From NCBI GenBank assembly GCA_049513975.1, contig JBEKVM010000002.1:52631-116630 (forward strand): DNA of 64,000 nt, read 5' to 3'. Source of the stretch: JBEKOF01 sp049513975. Lineage in GTDB: Bacteria > Verrucomicrobiota > Verrucomicrobiia > Limisphaerales > Palsa-1400. This document shows positions 8,501 through 17,457 of this stretch, in pieces (positions within the stretch are counted from its first letter, which is position 1; every line of letters starts with the position of its first letter). The notes under the pieces were generated by a model. The model searched no databases, was not told where the DNA came from, and was given only the letters and a program-made list of their open reading frames with translations. Made by a program: the position numbers and the translations under genes.

Positions 8501-10230
8501 TCGTATTCAAATGCAATGCCACGCCGACTACCGGCCAGGGCAATTGGTACAGCGAAACGGATTTGGTGGACGGCGAAGAAGGAGGTGTCCAATTGGACTA
8601 CGGCTTTACCATCAATAGCGCCGGGACTTGCACCCTGGGCCTCGGCAGCCCCGATCAGTCCATCCACGGCAACAGTGGAACGCCGGTGACGGACGGCAGC
8701 TACCATGTTTTTATCGGTGCTGTTTCGATGGCCGGCCAGACGATGAGGCTTTATGTTGACGGTGTGCCGGCCGCTTCGCTTTCTGGCGCTGCTGTGTCCA
8801 GTAGTCCAAGGAACGTGGATACCATGTCCATTGGCGGGCCTCATCCGGGCTATACTGCGGCCGATATCCTCAACGGTAATATTGCGGAGATTGATTTCTA
8901 TAACTCGGCGTTGCCGACTAATCAAGCTCTCCTGCTCTACACGAACCTTGCGATTAAATATAATCTGGTGGACACTAACCTGTTCATCACCACTTTCACT
9001 GCCACTCCAAATGTCATAACCCCGGGTTCGCCGGTCACTCTGAACTGGGTGATTTCGCCCACCAATGGGGGCACCAGCGCGATCACCATTACAGGGATTG
9101 GCGACGTCACGGCCCAGACCAGCGCCAACGGTGTCGGCAGCATCGTCCTGAACCCGACGCTGGACACGAACTATACTCTGCAGGTGACTGATTTTTCCCA
9201 GCACAGCACAAGCCGCAGCGCCTCCGTTGATGTTCATAACACTGCCGCAGGCTCGCTCATAGACTCGTTCCTGGCCAGCGACCTGGTTTCTGTGGGCAAT
9301 GGCAATGCCGTGCAGACTTGGACCTCTCACAACGGGCTTTTCGCCGCCACTCCTGATGCGGCGGCGGGATCACCGCCCCTCTTCGTCGCCGCGGGCACCG
9401 ACGGCCAGCCGACCGTTTCTTTCCTGGGCAACGCCATGCGCCTGGTCAATAATGGCTCTACGCCTGTCTCCGGCCTGTTGAGTTTCAGCGTTGCCATCGT
9501 TTACCAGGCGGACACCGAAAATCCTCCGACTCAAGCGTCGCAGCAGTACTACGGAGAAACGGCTCTTCTGGGCGGCGACATCGGAGGCAACTCACAACCC
9601 GACTTCGGCTTCGGCATCAGTAGCAACGGTCTGGTCATGTTCGGGACCGGGGGCGCCGTCGGCGACAATGGCCTGTTCGGCACCACGCCAACCCTCGACG
9701 GCAACTACCACATTGCCATTGGGACGTGGGGCATCCTCAGCGGTGTGCAGGCATTGTATATTGATGGCAGCCTGCAACGCATGCAGTTCACGAATGCTGG
9801 CGTCTCGCCTCGAGCCGCCTCTGAAGCGCTGGTTATTGCGGGGAACACTTCCTCCACCGCCAACCAGCAATTCAACGGGAATATTTCCCAAATATCGTTC
9901 TACAACGACGATCTGCAAACCAATCAGGTTGCCGCACTGATCGCCAGCCTGGCGGCCCAGTATGGCATCAACCTGACTACCGCGGATGCGCCCTTCTCCA
10001 TCAATAATGCCGGCACCGGACTTACCGGGACGCCCGGACAGTTCCAGCTCTCCTGGAATGCCTCCTTCGGCGCTAAGTACACCATTCTGTCCTCCACCAA
10101 CGTGGCCTTGCCCATTGCGCAATGGACAGTGCTTGGTTCGATAACCAACACTGGCAATGCCCCGGTGCTGAGCATCACGGCTGCTAATGCCACCAACGCA
10201 CAGACGTTCTACCAGATCGTTACTCCATGA
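5527..10230 (+). CDS. giant secreted protein with three LamG and several FN3/Ig-like domains
   Basis: The start at 5527 gives MKSSISREKISRTAWHNLGT and a clear signal peptide (FMLLCGFSLLSLCLASQAQ), about 1,567 residues in all. The N-terminal third has beta-strand repeats of the autotransporter-associated kind with G/N/T-rich strands. Then come two fibronectin III domains (YYYVVQATNSVGTSANS) and three LamG/concanavalin-like units, each with a fixed phrase such as NWYGQTGITDAEVGG, NWYSETDLVDGEEGG or YYGETALLGGDIGG. Ig-like linkers (TLSWQVGAGETVFITP; TLNWVISPT) separate the LamG units. The C-terminus is the shared module (LSWNASFGAKYTILSSTNV to TFYQIVTP). No catalytic domain is seen. Probable role: surface adhesin or glycan-binding protein. 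Confidence 0.85.
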   Translation: MKSSISREKISRTAWHNLGTCLKFMLLCGFSLLSLCLASQAQTRLLTVFVGGSSGDWSQNQWYTNGGSPVAGSGLTVPDINPSSTNTAVGIDFETINNGVNFWGGSINTTYACTGVRNPTTANWGFFARSLTLDSGTLLGLKSATETNAIYNWGGTVGDPTTGLILIGGCGINIRDSRQYTNAGVITWGPTGKEDGQPIFLLSGSVLGSGGTGGYVWQPTQLSGDADVALINNPATKASASQLSGNNNNGWTGSFQIKNGYLQVFGYNPLGHGNVVCDPGYDVLDMGYWINAANGPAFFEPLTDINSPGTLAVKNGGQVVLHQDIVFSAVTIEGQTLNPGTYSYGQLSALAPADFPAPGSGSIIVGTVNPAQIPSRPVNVYTLSSGGQVTVVWNGAGNATGFNVLRGTSPGGPYPTVVTNVSTTNHSVVDTSVVNGTLYYYVVQATNSVGTSANSAEAVGAPAVAVSGVTITTGIGQVVLSWNAFPGALSYTVQRSVSSLGPFTNLVTGLTTTNYTDVATPGGPVQTLYYAVFAVLSSGTSGESVAVSAIQGAGFIEEWRASDLTSSLTNGATVSDWLGSILSTDAHRDNGGAAASPYLLTNQTPKGQAVVHFDQTDHAELSVAGGGSPVTGLSAFTETLVFRINVPGVASGNWYGQTGITDAEVGGVTVDWGTTWNNLDQIAFGIGQPDTTDEYTNAPLLGAFHVAVLVWDPAAGQIRMTVDNFGTQIYNNAPPNNPRGSAATIHIGRSSDGGTGTPFYMDGDLAEIGILNLAASPALASNIITSLANTYGYTTLKAYITNFTATPNPLQFGQSTTLSWQVGAGETVFITPTNGLPAYVTNAANGAGSVTVTPATDTLYTLTALATQGPINASAQASIAVLVSGTVAGNYLDSFQASDLTNALSGSLTDQSPVIAWPSHNTILGLTNVVAALDAGLGGETPPVYTANGSFPTGTANTNVVTFSGPTSGAGYLRVPATNSILGGLWAYTVAVVFKCNATPTTGQGNWYSETDLVDGEEGGVQLDYGFTINSAGTCTLGLGSPDQSIHGNSGTPVTDGSYHVFIGAVSMAGQTMRLYVDGVPAASLSGAAVSSSPRNVDTMSIGGPHPGYTAADILNGNIAEIDFYNSALPTNQALLLYTNLAIKYNLVDTNLFITTFTATPNVITPGSPVTLNWVISPTNGGTSAITITGIGDVTAQTSANGVGSIVLNPTLDTNYTLQVTDFSQHSTSRSASVDVHNTAAGSLIDSFLASDLVSVGNGNAVQTWTSHNGLFAATPDAAAGSPPLFVAAGTDGQPTVSFLGNAMRLVNNGSTPVSGLLSFSVAIVYQADTENPPTQASQQYYGETALLGGDIGGNSQPDFGFGISSNGLVMFGTGGAVGDNGLFGTTPTLDGNYHIAIGTWGILSGVQALYIDGSLQRMQFTNAGVSPRAASEALVIAGNTSSTANQQFNGNISQISFYNDDLQTNQVAALIASLAAQYGINLTTADAPFSINNAGTGLTGTPGQFQLSWNASFGAKYTILSSTNVALPIAQWTVLGSITNTGNAPVLSITAANATNAQTFYQIVTP

Positions 10231-10253
10231 CGGTCCTTAAGTTCTGATCAACC

Positions 10254-10286
10254 ACCGCTTGGGGCGGCCTGGCCGCTCCAAGCGGT
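10254..10286 (+). terminator. strong hairpin after the LamG gene
   Basis: ACCGCTTGGGGCGGCC is followed after one base by GGCCGCTCCAAGCGGT, a near-perfect inverted repeat with one G-T pair. It starts 24 bases after the stop. No T-run follows, so it may act as a mRNA 3'-end stabiliser rather than a classical terminator. Confidence 0.5.
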
Positions 10287-10676
10287 TAATTCGTAAGAAA
10301 AGGCGGTGAACGGGAATTTGTCCTGTCAACCTGAACCCCGAAGCCGGGATGGCATGAAGTCCATGGGAAAAATGAACGCATTCCCGCGCATGAGTCAACC
10401 GGGGGGAGGCCTGAAAGGGAACGGGCGCGGCCCGAAAACGGCGGCTTTCTGCTCCCGCCTGGCGGATGCAATCCGTCCCATTCGCGAAAGCACGGGCGGC
10501 GGCCGTCCTGCTCCTTTCTTTCCAGCCCTCCAAACCGGGGGCAAAGATCTTTGGCGGAAATTGGCGTCTGGCAACGCGTGTATGGAGGGAACTGGAAGTG
10601 TGGTCCGGAGAAGAGGGAGAAAGGCTTCTGTAATAATTTAGAAGCGTAACAGAGTTTAAGAAAGGTGACCAGCTAA
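10287..10676. other. intergenic region without recognised features
   Basis: No convincing gene and no copy of the 19-bp box. GAAAGGTGA at about 10,660-10,668 is a plausible ribosome-binding site for the pseudopilin at 10,677. Confidence 0.5.
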
Positions 10677-11552
10677 ATGAAAACGCAAGAAACAACTTCG
10701 CCATCCCAAACCGGCCAGCCGTCGGCAAAAGCCAATGCTTTCACCTTGATTGAATTGCTGGTGGTCATTGCCATTATCGCGATTCTTGCCGCTCTGCTGT
10801 TGCCCGCCCTGGCCCGTGCCAAGGCGGCGGCCAAGCAAGCCAATTGCCTGAGCAATCTGAGGCAGCTTGGCCTCGGCGTTGGCATCTATCTCAACGACTA
10901 CAAGGCATATCCAGGGGATTACTCCGCGGTCAACGGCTCTTATGTTTGGATGAACCGTATCTTCAATGCCATGGGCAACACCCGGACGGCATTCTGCTGT
11001 CCGGCCGCGCCTCCGGATAGCTGGTGGGATACAAATTTGAACAAGACCCTTGGCGGAACGGATGAGTTTGGCAACCCTGGCCCTTGGGTGGTGACTCCGA
11101 ACAGTCGCTTTTCCATCGGTTACAACGATTGGGGAGTGGATATCAACACCCATCCTCAACTTGGGCTGGGGGGCGATGTGGATGGCGGCTTTTACCAGGG
11201 AAAAGTCAAGGATACAGATGTGGTGGCGCCGGCCCAAATGATCATGCTCGCCGACACCCGCGCCCTCCCCGTCGGCCAGGATGCCGGCTCGTGGGAGGCA
11301 AACTTGGACCCGACCGATACGGATGGAGGAGGAGATAATGGGCAAATGCCGTCCAACCGCCACAACTACAAATGCGATATTATGTTTTGCGATGGCCACT
11401 CGGAAAAGGCGGTGCGGAACGATGTCATCAATCCAGCCATTAACGCTATTTGGCGGCGCCGTTGGAACAATGACAATCAGTTCCACAATGCGGCAACATG
11501 GCCCGTCCTGACACCGGCCAGCCCGGGCTGGGCACTTGATCCGTCTTATTAA
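10677..11552 (+). CDS. prepilin-like protein with H-x9-DG tail
   Basis: The 291-residue product starts MKTQETTSPSQTGQPSAKAN, then AFTLIELLVVIAIIAIL. The residue before the cleavage site is Ala rather than the usual Gly, which prepilin peptidases tolerate less well. The mature part has the Cys pair (FCCPAAPPDSWWDTN) and a full H-x9-DG motif (HNYKCDIMFCDG). It is a paralogue of the protein at 4,051. It is followed after 99 bases by the DUF4965-type gene. Expected location: inner membrane or pseudopilus. The function of this class is unknown. Confidence 0.84.
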   Translation: MKTQETTSPSQTGQPSAKANAFTLIELLVVIAIIAILAALLLPALARAKAAAKQANCLSNLRQLGLGVGIYLNDYKAYPGDYSAVNGSYVWMNRIFNAMGNTRTAFCCPAAPPDSWWDTNLNKTLGGTDEFGNPGPWVVTPNSRFSIGYNDWGVDINTHPQLGLGGDVDGGFYQGKVKDTDVVAPAQMIMLADTRALPVGQDAGSWEANLDPTDTDGGGDNGQMPSNRHNYKCDIMFCDGHSEKAVRNDVINPAINAIWRRRWNNDNQFHNAATWPVLTPASPGWALDPSY

Positions 11553-11651
11553 TCTCGTTCTATCTCGCAAACTGCGTTTGGAGCATGCGCCTAAAGCAAC
11601 TCCGCCGTCGTTTGCACCATCAAATCAAAACAATACAATCAAATCAACATC

Positions 11652-14216
11652 TTGAAAACAAACATCCTCAAAGCGCGATCCCTCATCCTAATTGCCACCG
11701 CCCTCTTTGCTGCCTTCCAAGCCCGGGGACAAGCGTTCCGCCCGCCTTCGGTTCCGTTGGTGACGTTCGATCCTTACCTCAGCATCTGGTCCGCTGCCGA
11801 TCATTTGACCGATCGCCCCACACAGCACTGGACCAAACGGCAGCATTCCCTGGTCAGTCTGGTCCGCATTGATGGGAAGGTTTTTCGCATTATGGGCGCT
11901 GAACCCGGCGATGCGCCGGCCCTGCCGCAAGTCGGGCTGAAAGTCACACCTACCCGCAGCATCTACGATTTTGAAGGCGCCAACATCCACCTCACCCTCA
12001 CCTTCATGAGGCCAGCGTTGCCCGACGACTTGGACGCGATGGCACTGCCGCTCAGTTATCTTACTTGGGAAATCCACTCGGTGGACGGAACACAGCATGC
12101 CGTGTCCCTATATGACAGCACCAGTTCGCAACTTGTGGTCAACCAAGTTGCCCAAAAGGTGGAGTGGGCGCGAGAGAAGGCCGGTGACTTGACGGCTCTC
12201 CATGTCGGCACGGTTGACCAGCGGGTCCTCGGTTCCTCCGGCGACGATCATCGTATTGATTGGGGTTACGCCTATGCCGCCGCCTCCAGCGCCCAGGCCA
12301 AAGCGGCCCTGGGCGCGGATCAGGCGCTGGTCAACGCTTTCGTGGCAAACGGACAACTCCCCGCCCAGGACGACACGCGGATGCCTCGTGCCGTCAATGA
12401 TGAGCAGCCGGTGATGGCCTTCGTGTTCGACCTCGGCAACGTCTCCCGCGCCCCCGTGACGCGCCAGGTGATCGTCGCCTACGACGAGATTTACGCCATC
12501 AAGTATTTTGGCCAGAAGCTGCGCCCTCACTGGCGGCGCAACGGCACGACTGCTCCAGAGATGCTCCAAAAGGCTGCGCGCGATTACTCGAAACTAGCCC
12601 AGCGTTGCGCCCAATTCGACGAGCAACTTATGGCCGATGCTGCCAAGGTTGGTGGCGCAAAATACGCGCAGATGTGCGCTCTTGCCTACCGCCAGTGCGC
12701 CGCCGCATGCGGCTTGGCCGCCGATGCCAACAAGCAGCCGCTCTACTTCACCAAGGAGAACACCAGCAACGGCGACATCGCCACAGTGGATGTGTTCTTC
12801 CCTATGGACCCGCAGTGGGTGTTGCTCAGTCCCGCGCTGGCCAAGGCCACCCTCGTCCCCATCCTCAGTTACGCTTCCAGCTCCCACTGGAGATTTCCAA
12901 ACGCGCCCCACGACCTGGGCACCTACCCGATTGCCCGCGGCACCGATGACGGCGGGGAAGGCATGCCCGTCGAAGAAAGCGGCAACATGCTCATCCTGTG
13001 CGACGCGGTCGCCCATGATGATGGAAACGCGGCGTTCGTTGCGCCGTGGTGGCCCAAACTGACCCAGTGGGCACTGTATTTGGAACAGTACGGCCTGGAT
13101 CCTGAAAACCAGCTCTGCACCGACGACTTTATGGGCCACCTGGCCCACAACTCCAACCTTTCGATCAAGGCCATTCTTGGCCTGGCCTGCTATGGCGACC
13201 TGTGCCGGATGCGCGGCGACCAGGCCAACGCCCAAAAATATAAGCAATTGGCCAAGGCTGATGCCGAACATTGGGTTAAGGCTGCGGCCGAGGGCGACCA
13301 TTCCCGGCTGGCCTTCGACAAGCCGAACACTTGGAGCCAGAAGTACAATCTGGTTTGGGATCGGATCCTCGACTTGAACGTTTTCCCGCCGGAGGTCGCG
13401 CAAAAAGAAATCGCCCACTACAAAACGGTGATACAGCGCTACGGTGTGCCCCTCGATTCACGAACCAAGCTCACCAAAACCGACTGGTCCTTCTGGAGCG
13501 CGACACTTTCTGAAAACCAGGCCGACTTCGAAACTCTGATTTCCCCGATCAACGACTATCTCAACCAAACCACCGCCCGCTCGCCTTTCGTGGATTCTTA
13601 CGTCACCACCGATGTTCACAGCGACGGCATGCATGCCCGTCCGGTCATCGGGGGCGTTTTCATCAAAATGCTTTCTGCCCCGGAAATATGGCACAAGTGG
13701 GCCAAGGCCGGCCAGACCAAAGTCGCCGACTGGGCGCCCCTTCCGGTCCCGCCACAAACCATCGAGGTCGTGGCAACTTCCCAAAAAACGCCGGCGCTCT
13801 GGCGCTATACGATACAGAAGCCGCCGGACGACTGGATCAAGACCGGGTTCGATGCCAGCGCATGGAAGGAAGGACCTGGCACCTTCGGCACGGAAGGCAC
13901 GCCGGGAGCAGTGGTTCGCACCCGATGGAGCACCGATGACATCTGGCTGCGGCGCACGATCACCCTGCCCGGCGCCAAGTACTCCAACCTCCGGTTCTAC
14001 GTGGATCACGACGAGGACGTGGAAATTTACGTTAACGGGGTTCTGGCGTCCTCGGAAGGCGGCTTTACCACCAGCTACGTCCTGTTGGAAATAAATCCCC
14101 CAGCCCTGGCGCTGCTTCAGCCCGGCGCGACCGTGACACTGGCCGTCCATTGCCACCAAACCACCGGCGGCCAAAATATTGATGTGGGACTCGTCAACGT
14201 CGTGGGAGGTGATTAG
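11652..14216 (+). CDS. exported DUF4965/glutaminase-family protein with C-terminal beta-sandwich
   Basis: The chosen start is a TTG at 11652 because the signal peptide (MKTNILKARSLILIATALFA) begins there; no earlier ATG lies in frame. After cleavage come FRPPSVPLVTFDPYLSIWS and TDRPTQHWTKRQHSLVSLVR, signatures of the DUF4964/DUF5127/DUF4965/DUF1793 architecture found in fungal glutaminase A and many Bacteroidetes/Verrucomicrobia proteins. The central six-hairpin barrel includes TKENTSNGDIATVDVFFP and CTDDFMGHLAHNSNLSIKAI. The last 150 residues form a GH2-like beta-sandwich (WLRRTITLPG, YVDHDEDVEIYVNG). In saccharolytic clusters this family may act on glycans rather than glutamine. Substrate unknown. 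Confidence 0.78.
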   Translation: MKTNILKARSLILIATALFAAFQARGQAFRPPSVPLVTFDPYLSIWSAADHLTDRPTQHWTKRQHSLVSLVRIDGKVFRIMGAEPGDAPALPQVGLKVTPTRSIYDFEGANIHLTLTFMRPALPDDLDAMALPLSYLTWEIHSVDGTQHAVSLYDSTSSQLVVNQVAQKVEWAREKAGDLTALHVGTVDQRVLGSSGDDHRIDWGYAYAAASSAQAKAALGADQALVNAFVANGQLPAQDDTRMPRAVNDEQPVMAFVFDLGNVSRAPVTRQVIVAYDEIYAIKYFGQKLRPHWRRNGTTAPEMLQKAARDYSKLAQRCAQFDEQLMADAAKVGGAKYAQMCALAYRQCAAACGLAADANKQPLYFTKENTSNGDIATVDVFFPMDPQWVLLSPALAKATLVPILSYASSSHWRFPNAPHDLGTYPIARGTDDGGEGMPVEESGNMLILCDAVAHDDGNAAFVAPWWPKLTQWALYLEQYGLDPENQLCTDDFMGHLAHNSNLSIKAILGLACYGDLCRMRGDQANAQKYKQLAKADAEHWVKAAAEGDHSRLAFDKPNTWSQKYNLVWDRILDLNVFPPEVAQKEIAHYKTVIQRYGVPLDSRTKLTKTDWSFWSATLSENQADFETLISPINDYLNQTTARSPFVDSYVTTDVHSDGMHARPVIGGVFIKMLSAPEIWHKWAKAGQTKVADWAPLPVPPQTIEVVATSQKTPALWRYTIQKPPDDWIKTGFDASAWKEGPGTFGTEGTPGAVVRTRWSTDDIWLRRTITLPGAKYSNLRFYVDHDEDVEIYVNGVLASSEGGFTTSYVLLEINPPALALLQPGATVTLAVHCHQTTGGQNIDVGLVNVVGGD

Positions 14217-14261
14217 TTGCATCGCCTTGACAACCTCTGAGGCGCGAAACTAATCTCGGCC

Positions 14262-15563
14262 GTGCTGGGTAAATCCGAGATTCGGCGTGGGTTGCGCATT
14301 TCCACATGGGAGGGCGCATCTGCCCAAGTTCATAACGTGCTGGTCAGCAATGCCCTCCTCTCCGGGTTTGCCCTGGCTTGGGGCGCCAACGACTTCCACC
14401 TTGGATTGCTGGGCGCCATCCCTTTCCTGGCCCAATTATTCCAATTCGTGGGCGCCTACCTGGTGGACCGGTGGGCCGATCACCGTCGCCTAATCGTGGC
14501 CTCCCTTGGCCTAACCGCCCGTAGCACATGGTTTCTCATCGCCCTGTTGCCCTTCTTGTTGAGCGCAACATCACTGCCCGTGTTGCCGCTGATCCTGGTG
14601 GTTTTCCTGCTCTATCAGTTGGCTTATTGCGCCAGCGGGCCTGGGTGGGTGGCTTGGATGGCGGTGCTTGTTCCCGAACGTCTGCGCGGACGATACCTGG
14701 GCCGTCGCAATCTGGTCATCGAACTGGTCGGCGTCCTGGCCGCGTTAGGCGCCGGTTCGGCAATTGATGCCTTTCGCAGTGCAGGACGCGAGCGCGCCGG
14801 ATTTGCCGTGTTGCAAGTGTTGGCGGGAGGAGCAGGCGTGGTCTGTTTTCTGCTGATGCTGCGCCAACCCGATCCGGGACACCATTCGCCTCAGCCAGAA
14901 ATCCGTTGGGCCTATCTCTTGCGCCCGCTGCAAGACAGCCGGTTTCGCAGGTTGTGCGTATTCAACCTATACTGGTGTTTCGGCTTGAATATCTGTCTGC
15001 CGTTTCTGAACGCCCATCTCCTGAAAAACCTGGGCTGGGATTTCAAGCAGTTGGCTGTCCTGGGATTGATCACCTCGGTGGCGTCCGTCCTCATGAATCC
15101 GGTGTGGGGGCGGTTGGCGGATCGCCGCGGTTGCAAATCGGCGCTCAAACTCTGCACCCTGGGCCTGATGCATGTGCCATTGTACTATGTATTCTGTCCT
15201 CCGAATATGACTTGGCCAATCTATCTGAGCGGCATCTTTTACGGCGTCTTCATGAGCGGTTTCAATTTGGCGATGTTCAGTCTTACCCTGGCCAGCCTGC
15301 CGGTTCAGGTGCGCGCGATGGGGTCGGCGGTGCTAAACGCTGTCACCGGCCCGGCCACGTTTCTTTCTGGCGCGCTCAGTGGCTGGGTGGCCCAACATCT
15401 GACCACCCTTCACTGGAGGGCCGGGACGTTTGCCCTGGTGAACTATCAACTCTTGTTCTTATCCTCGATCCTGCTGCGGGTGCCGGCGCTGGCCTTGTTG
15501 AACCGCGTTCACGATCCCGAAATCGGTCGTCCGCGCCAGCCTGCCTCAGATCCGGTTCCCTAA
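14262..15563 (+). CDS. MFS transporter
   Basis: The product has 433 residues from a GTG start at 14262 and about twelve hydrophobic segments. The cytoplasmic loop after TM2 carries VDRWADHRR, the usual MFS loop 2-3 signature, and a related loop later reads GRLADRRGCKSALK. Central positions include RGRYLGRRNLVIE. The gene lies 45 bases after the DUF4965-type gene and runs the same way, so both may be co-transcribed. Likely role: import of a mono- or oligosaccharide released by the neighbouring secreted enzymes. The substrate cannot be read from the sequence. Confidence 0.85.
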   Translation: MLGKSEIRRGLRISTWEGASAQVHNVLVSNALLSGFALAWGANDFHLGLLGAIPFLAQLFQFVGAYLVDRWADHRRLIVASLGLTARSTWFLIALLPFLLSATSLPVLPLILVVFLLYQLAYCASGPGWVAWMAVLVPERLRGRYLGRRNLVIELVGVLAALGAGSAIDAFRSAGRERAGFAVLQVLAGGAGVVCFLLMLRQPDPGHHSPQPEIRWAYLLRPLQDSRFRRLCVFNLYWCFGLNICLPFLNAHLLKNLGWDFKQLAVLGLITSVASVLMNPVWGRLADRRGCKSALKLCTLGLMHVPLYYVFCPPNMTWPIYLSGIFYGVFMSGFNLAMFSLTLASLPVQVRAMGSAVLNAVTGPATFLSGALSGWVAQHLTTLHWRAGTFALVNYQLLFLSSILLRVPALALLNRVHDPEIGRPRQPASDPVP

Positions 15564-15623
15564 CCCGCTCCGATGGCGATCTGAGGTTGTGTTTAATGTG
15601 CGATTTCTTCAAATGGGCCGAAC

Positions 15624-16673
15624 TTAGCCGCGGAGGGACAATGCTGCGGTGGTTGCGCCGGCAACGAGGCGTCCGCGAATCATGATGTGCAGCGCCGCGG
15701 TGGCAGGTTCGATGCCTCGGCGCAGAAGCCGGCGCACGGCGGCGGCCCCGATATCCTCAAAGGGCCAGTCAATGGAGGTCATTTTTGGCAGCTTATCTGT
15801 GGGGTCCAAGTTGTCAAAGCCGCATAGGCTGACATCTTGCGGCACCCGAAGGTTCTCGCTTTTCAGGAAGCGGAGGAGGCCGTAGCTCACATCGTCATGA
15901 TTGCATATCCAAGCCCGGACACCCGACCGGATTTGTGCCAGTACTTGTCTGTAGGAGTTTCCCCAGTCGCCGAGCGAAGCGGACGCGGCATTGAGAATCA
16001 CCCGCTCAGGCCTATATTGAAGACCGTGGCGCGCCAAAGCCAGGCTGTATCCCGCCAATCTCGCCTGAATAGGCCAGAAATGCGGTGGTTCACTCAAAAA
16101 GCCGATCTGCGCGTGGCCTAAACCGCGGAGATGTTCGACCAACTTGTCCATTGCATCCAAATCGTGTTGTCCCACGCAATCCAAGTCCAATTCAGGTTCG
16201 TGGACATTCAGTCGCACACACGGCAATCGCCGTGATATGCACCGCATTGCCGGGATGCTGTAGCGGCCAATCAGGAGCAATCCGGCTAAATGACGTTCCT
16301 TCAGAATCATCGGCTGACGTTCGGACAAGTGGATTTGGTCGGCGTCTCCAACGGGGACGTAGTCCACATGAATGGCGATCCTTTCCATGCGCACGGCCTC
16401 GCTGATGCCGCGCAACATGCGGCGGGACACTATCGGCACGTCCAAGTGCTGCAAATCGTTTGATTCAATCATGACGCCCAGCAGCGTCAACTCATTCTGT
16501 CGGGACCTCCCCCGGCGTACCGTGGGCCGCAGATGGCGATAGCCCATCTGCGCCGCAAGGGCCAGCACACGCGCCCGAGTATCATCATCGTGGTTCGACG
16601 AGTTGTTCAGAACGCGGCTGACCGTTGCATGTGAGATACCCAACTTCGCGGCGATGTCATGCTGAGTGACCAT
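15624..16673 (-). CDS. LacI-family transcriptional regulator
   Basis: The ATG at 16673 gives 349 residues beginning MVTQHDIAAKLGISHATVSR, an N-terminal LacI helix-turn-helix, followed by the hinge region. An upstream extension of 19 residues is open but not needed. The remainder is a periplasmic-binding-protein-like effector domain (LLLIGRYSIPAMRCISRRLP; GFLSEPPHFWPIQARLAGY; VSLCGFDNLDPTDKLPKMTS). It converges with the MFS gene and diverges from the XylR/AraC-type regulator at 17,458. Likely a sugar-responsive repressor of the surrounding hydrolase genes. The effector is not predictable. Confidence 0.9.
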   Translation of the reverse strand: MVTQHDIAAKLGISHATVSRVLNNSSNHDDDTRARVLALAAQMGYRHLRPTVRRGRSRQNELTLLGVMIESNDLQHLDVPIVSRRMLRGISEAVRMERIAIHVDYVPVGDADQIHLSERQPMILKERHLAGLLLIGRYSIPAMRCISRRLPCVRLNVHEPELDLDCVGQHDLDAMDKLVEHLRGLGHAQIGFLSEPPHFWPIQARLAGYSLALARHGLQYRPERVILNAASASLGDWGNSYRQVLAQIRSGVRAWICNHDDVSYGLLRFLKSENLRVPQDVSLCGFDNLDPTDKLPKMTSIDWPFEDIGAAAVRRLLRRGIEPATAALHIMIRGRLVAGATTAALSLRG

Positions 16674-17457
16674 GCGCTTAATTCTACACTTTCCCCCAGT
16701 CCAGATCAAGATGGAAATACATGGAAACAAAAGATATTTGTGGCGTGATCAACAAGCCCGATCCAGTCCCGGGATATAAGTATTCAGACTTCACCTCTTC
16801 AGCATTTGTAATAAACAGACTGCAAAAGCCCGGGATACATGTGTTGACTTGGCCCTCATTTTCGATCCGCCGCCACCGGCGGGCAAACCCGGGATTTTGA
16901 AAATCCTCGTCAAAATATTTGGCAGTGCATATTGTATGTGCCTCATTGCCAACTATTTAGGACAATTGAAACAAACTCTGAAGTTATTCCTGCATGCACA
17001 GGTTCACTCGCGCGACATGCGGGAAACAGCACGTCTTTCGATGAGCAATACATGTTTGCCTCACCAACTGGATAACACCTAAAAAGGCTCGCCAGTTGTA
17101 ACACGACCGGATGCTGACCCCGCTCGTCCAGGCTCAAAAAAGGGGGTTGACAAGTTCATCGAAGCGTGTAAATATCCGTAAAAGCACACGGAACTATTAA
17201 GTATGCAACTGGATTTTCAGTCGGACTCTGCGGAGGCGGGTCGTTTGGCGAATAACGGTCACAACGGCTCGCCCTTTCCGGCCGCTGCATTCCCTGAAAG
17301 AAGGGCGAGTGGACACCTTCAAGAGGCCTGTTTTGAAGATCAACCGTTGACGGCTCGCTCGAAAATCACCACCCCGTCCATGCGAACTGAATTTGATAGG
17401 CTGGGCATCTTGCCCATGAAAGGGGCGCAACGGAACCCTGTGAACGGTGCAAAGCCG
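16674..17457. other. regulatory interval between divergent regulators
   Basis: No convincing gene lies between the two regulator genes. A 77-residue plus frame at 16,849 has no protein-like pattern. CCCGGGAT occurs three times, at 16,768-16,775, 16,829-16,836 and 16,888-16,895, spaced 61 and 59 bases. Each is preceded by a purine-rich base pair and followed by AT-rich sequence. These may be operator sites for one of the regulators. Confidence 0.4.

Noticed and set aside
8416..9330. 304-residue minus-strand frame within the first LamG giant
   Set aside because: Antisense shadow of well-conserved LamG coding sequence.
16849..17082. 77-residue plus-strand frame between the regulators
   Set aside because: No ribosome site, no family pattern, and it overlaps the CCCGGGAT sites.
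17203..17457. N-terminal extension of the XylR-type regulator
   Set aside because: Residues before 17,458 are low in secondary-structure pattern and absent from XylR-like proteins; the sensor domain starts shortly after the ATG at 17,458.
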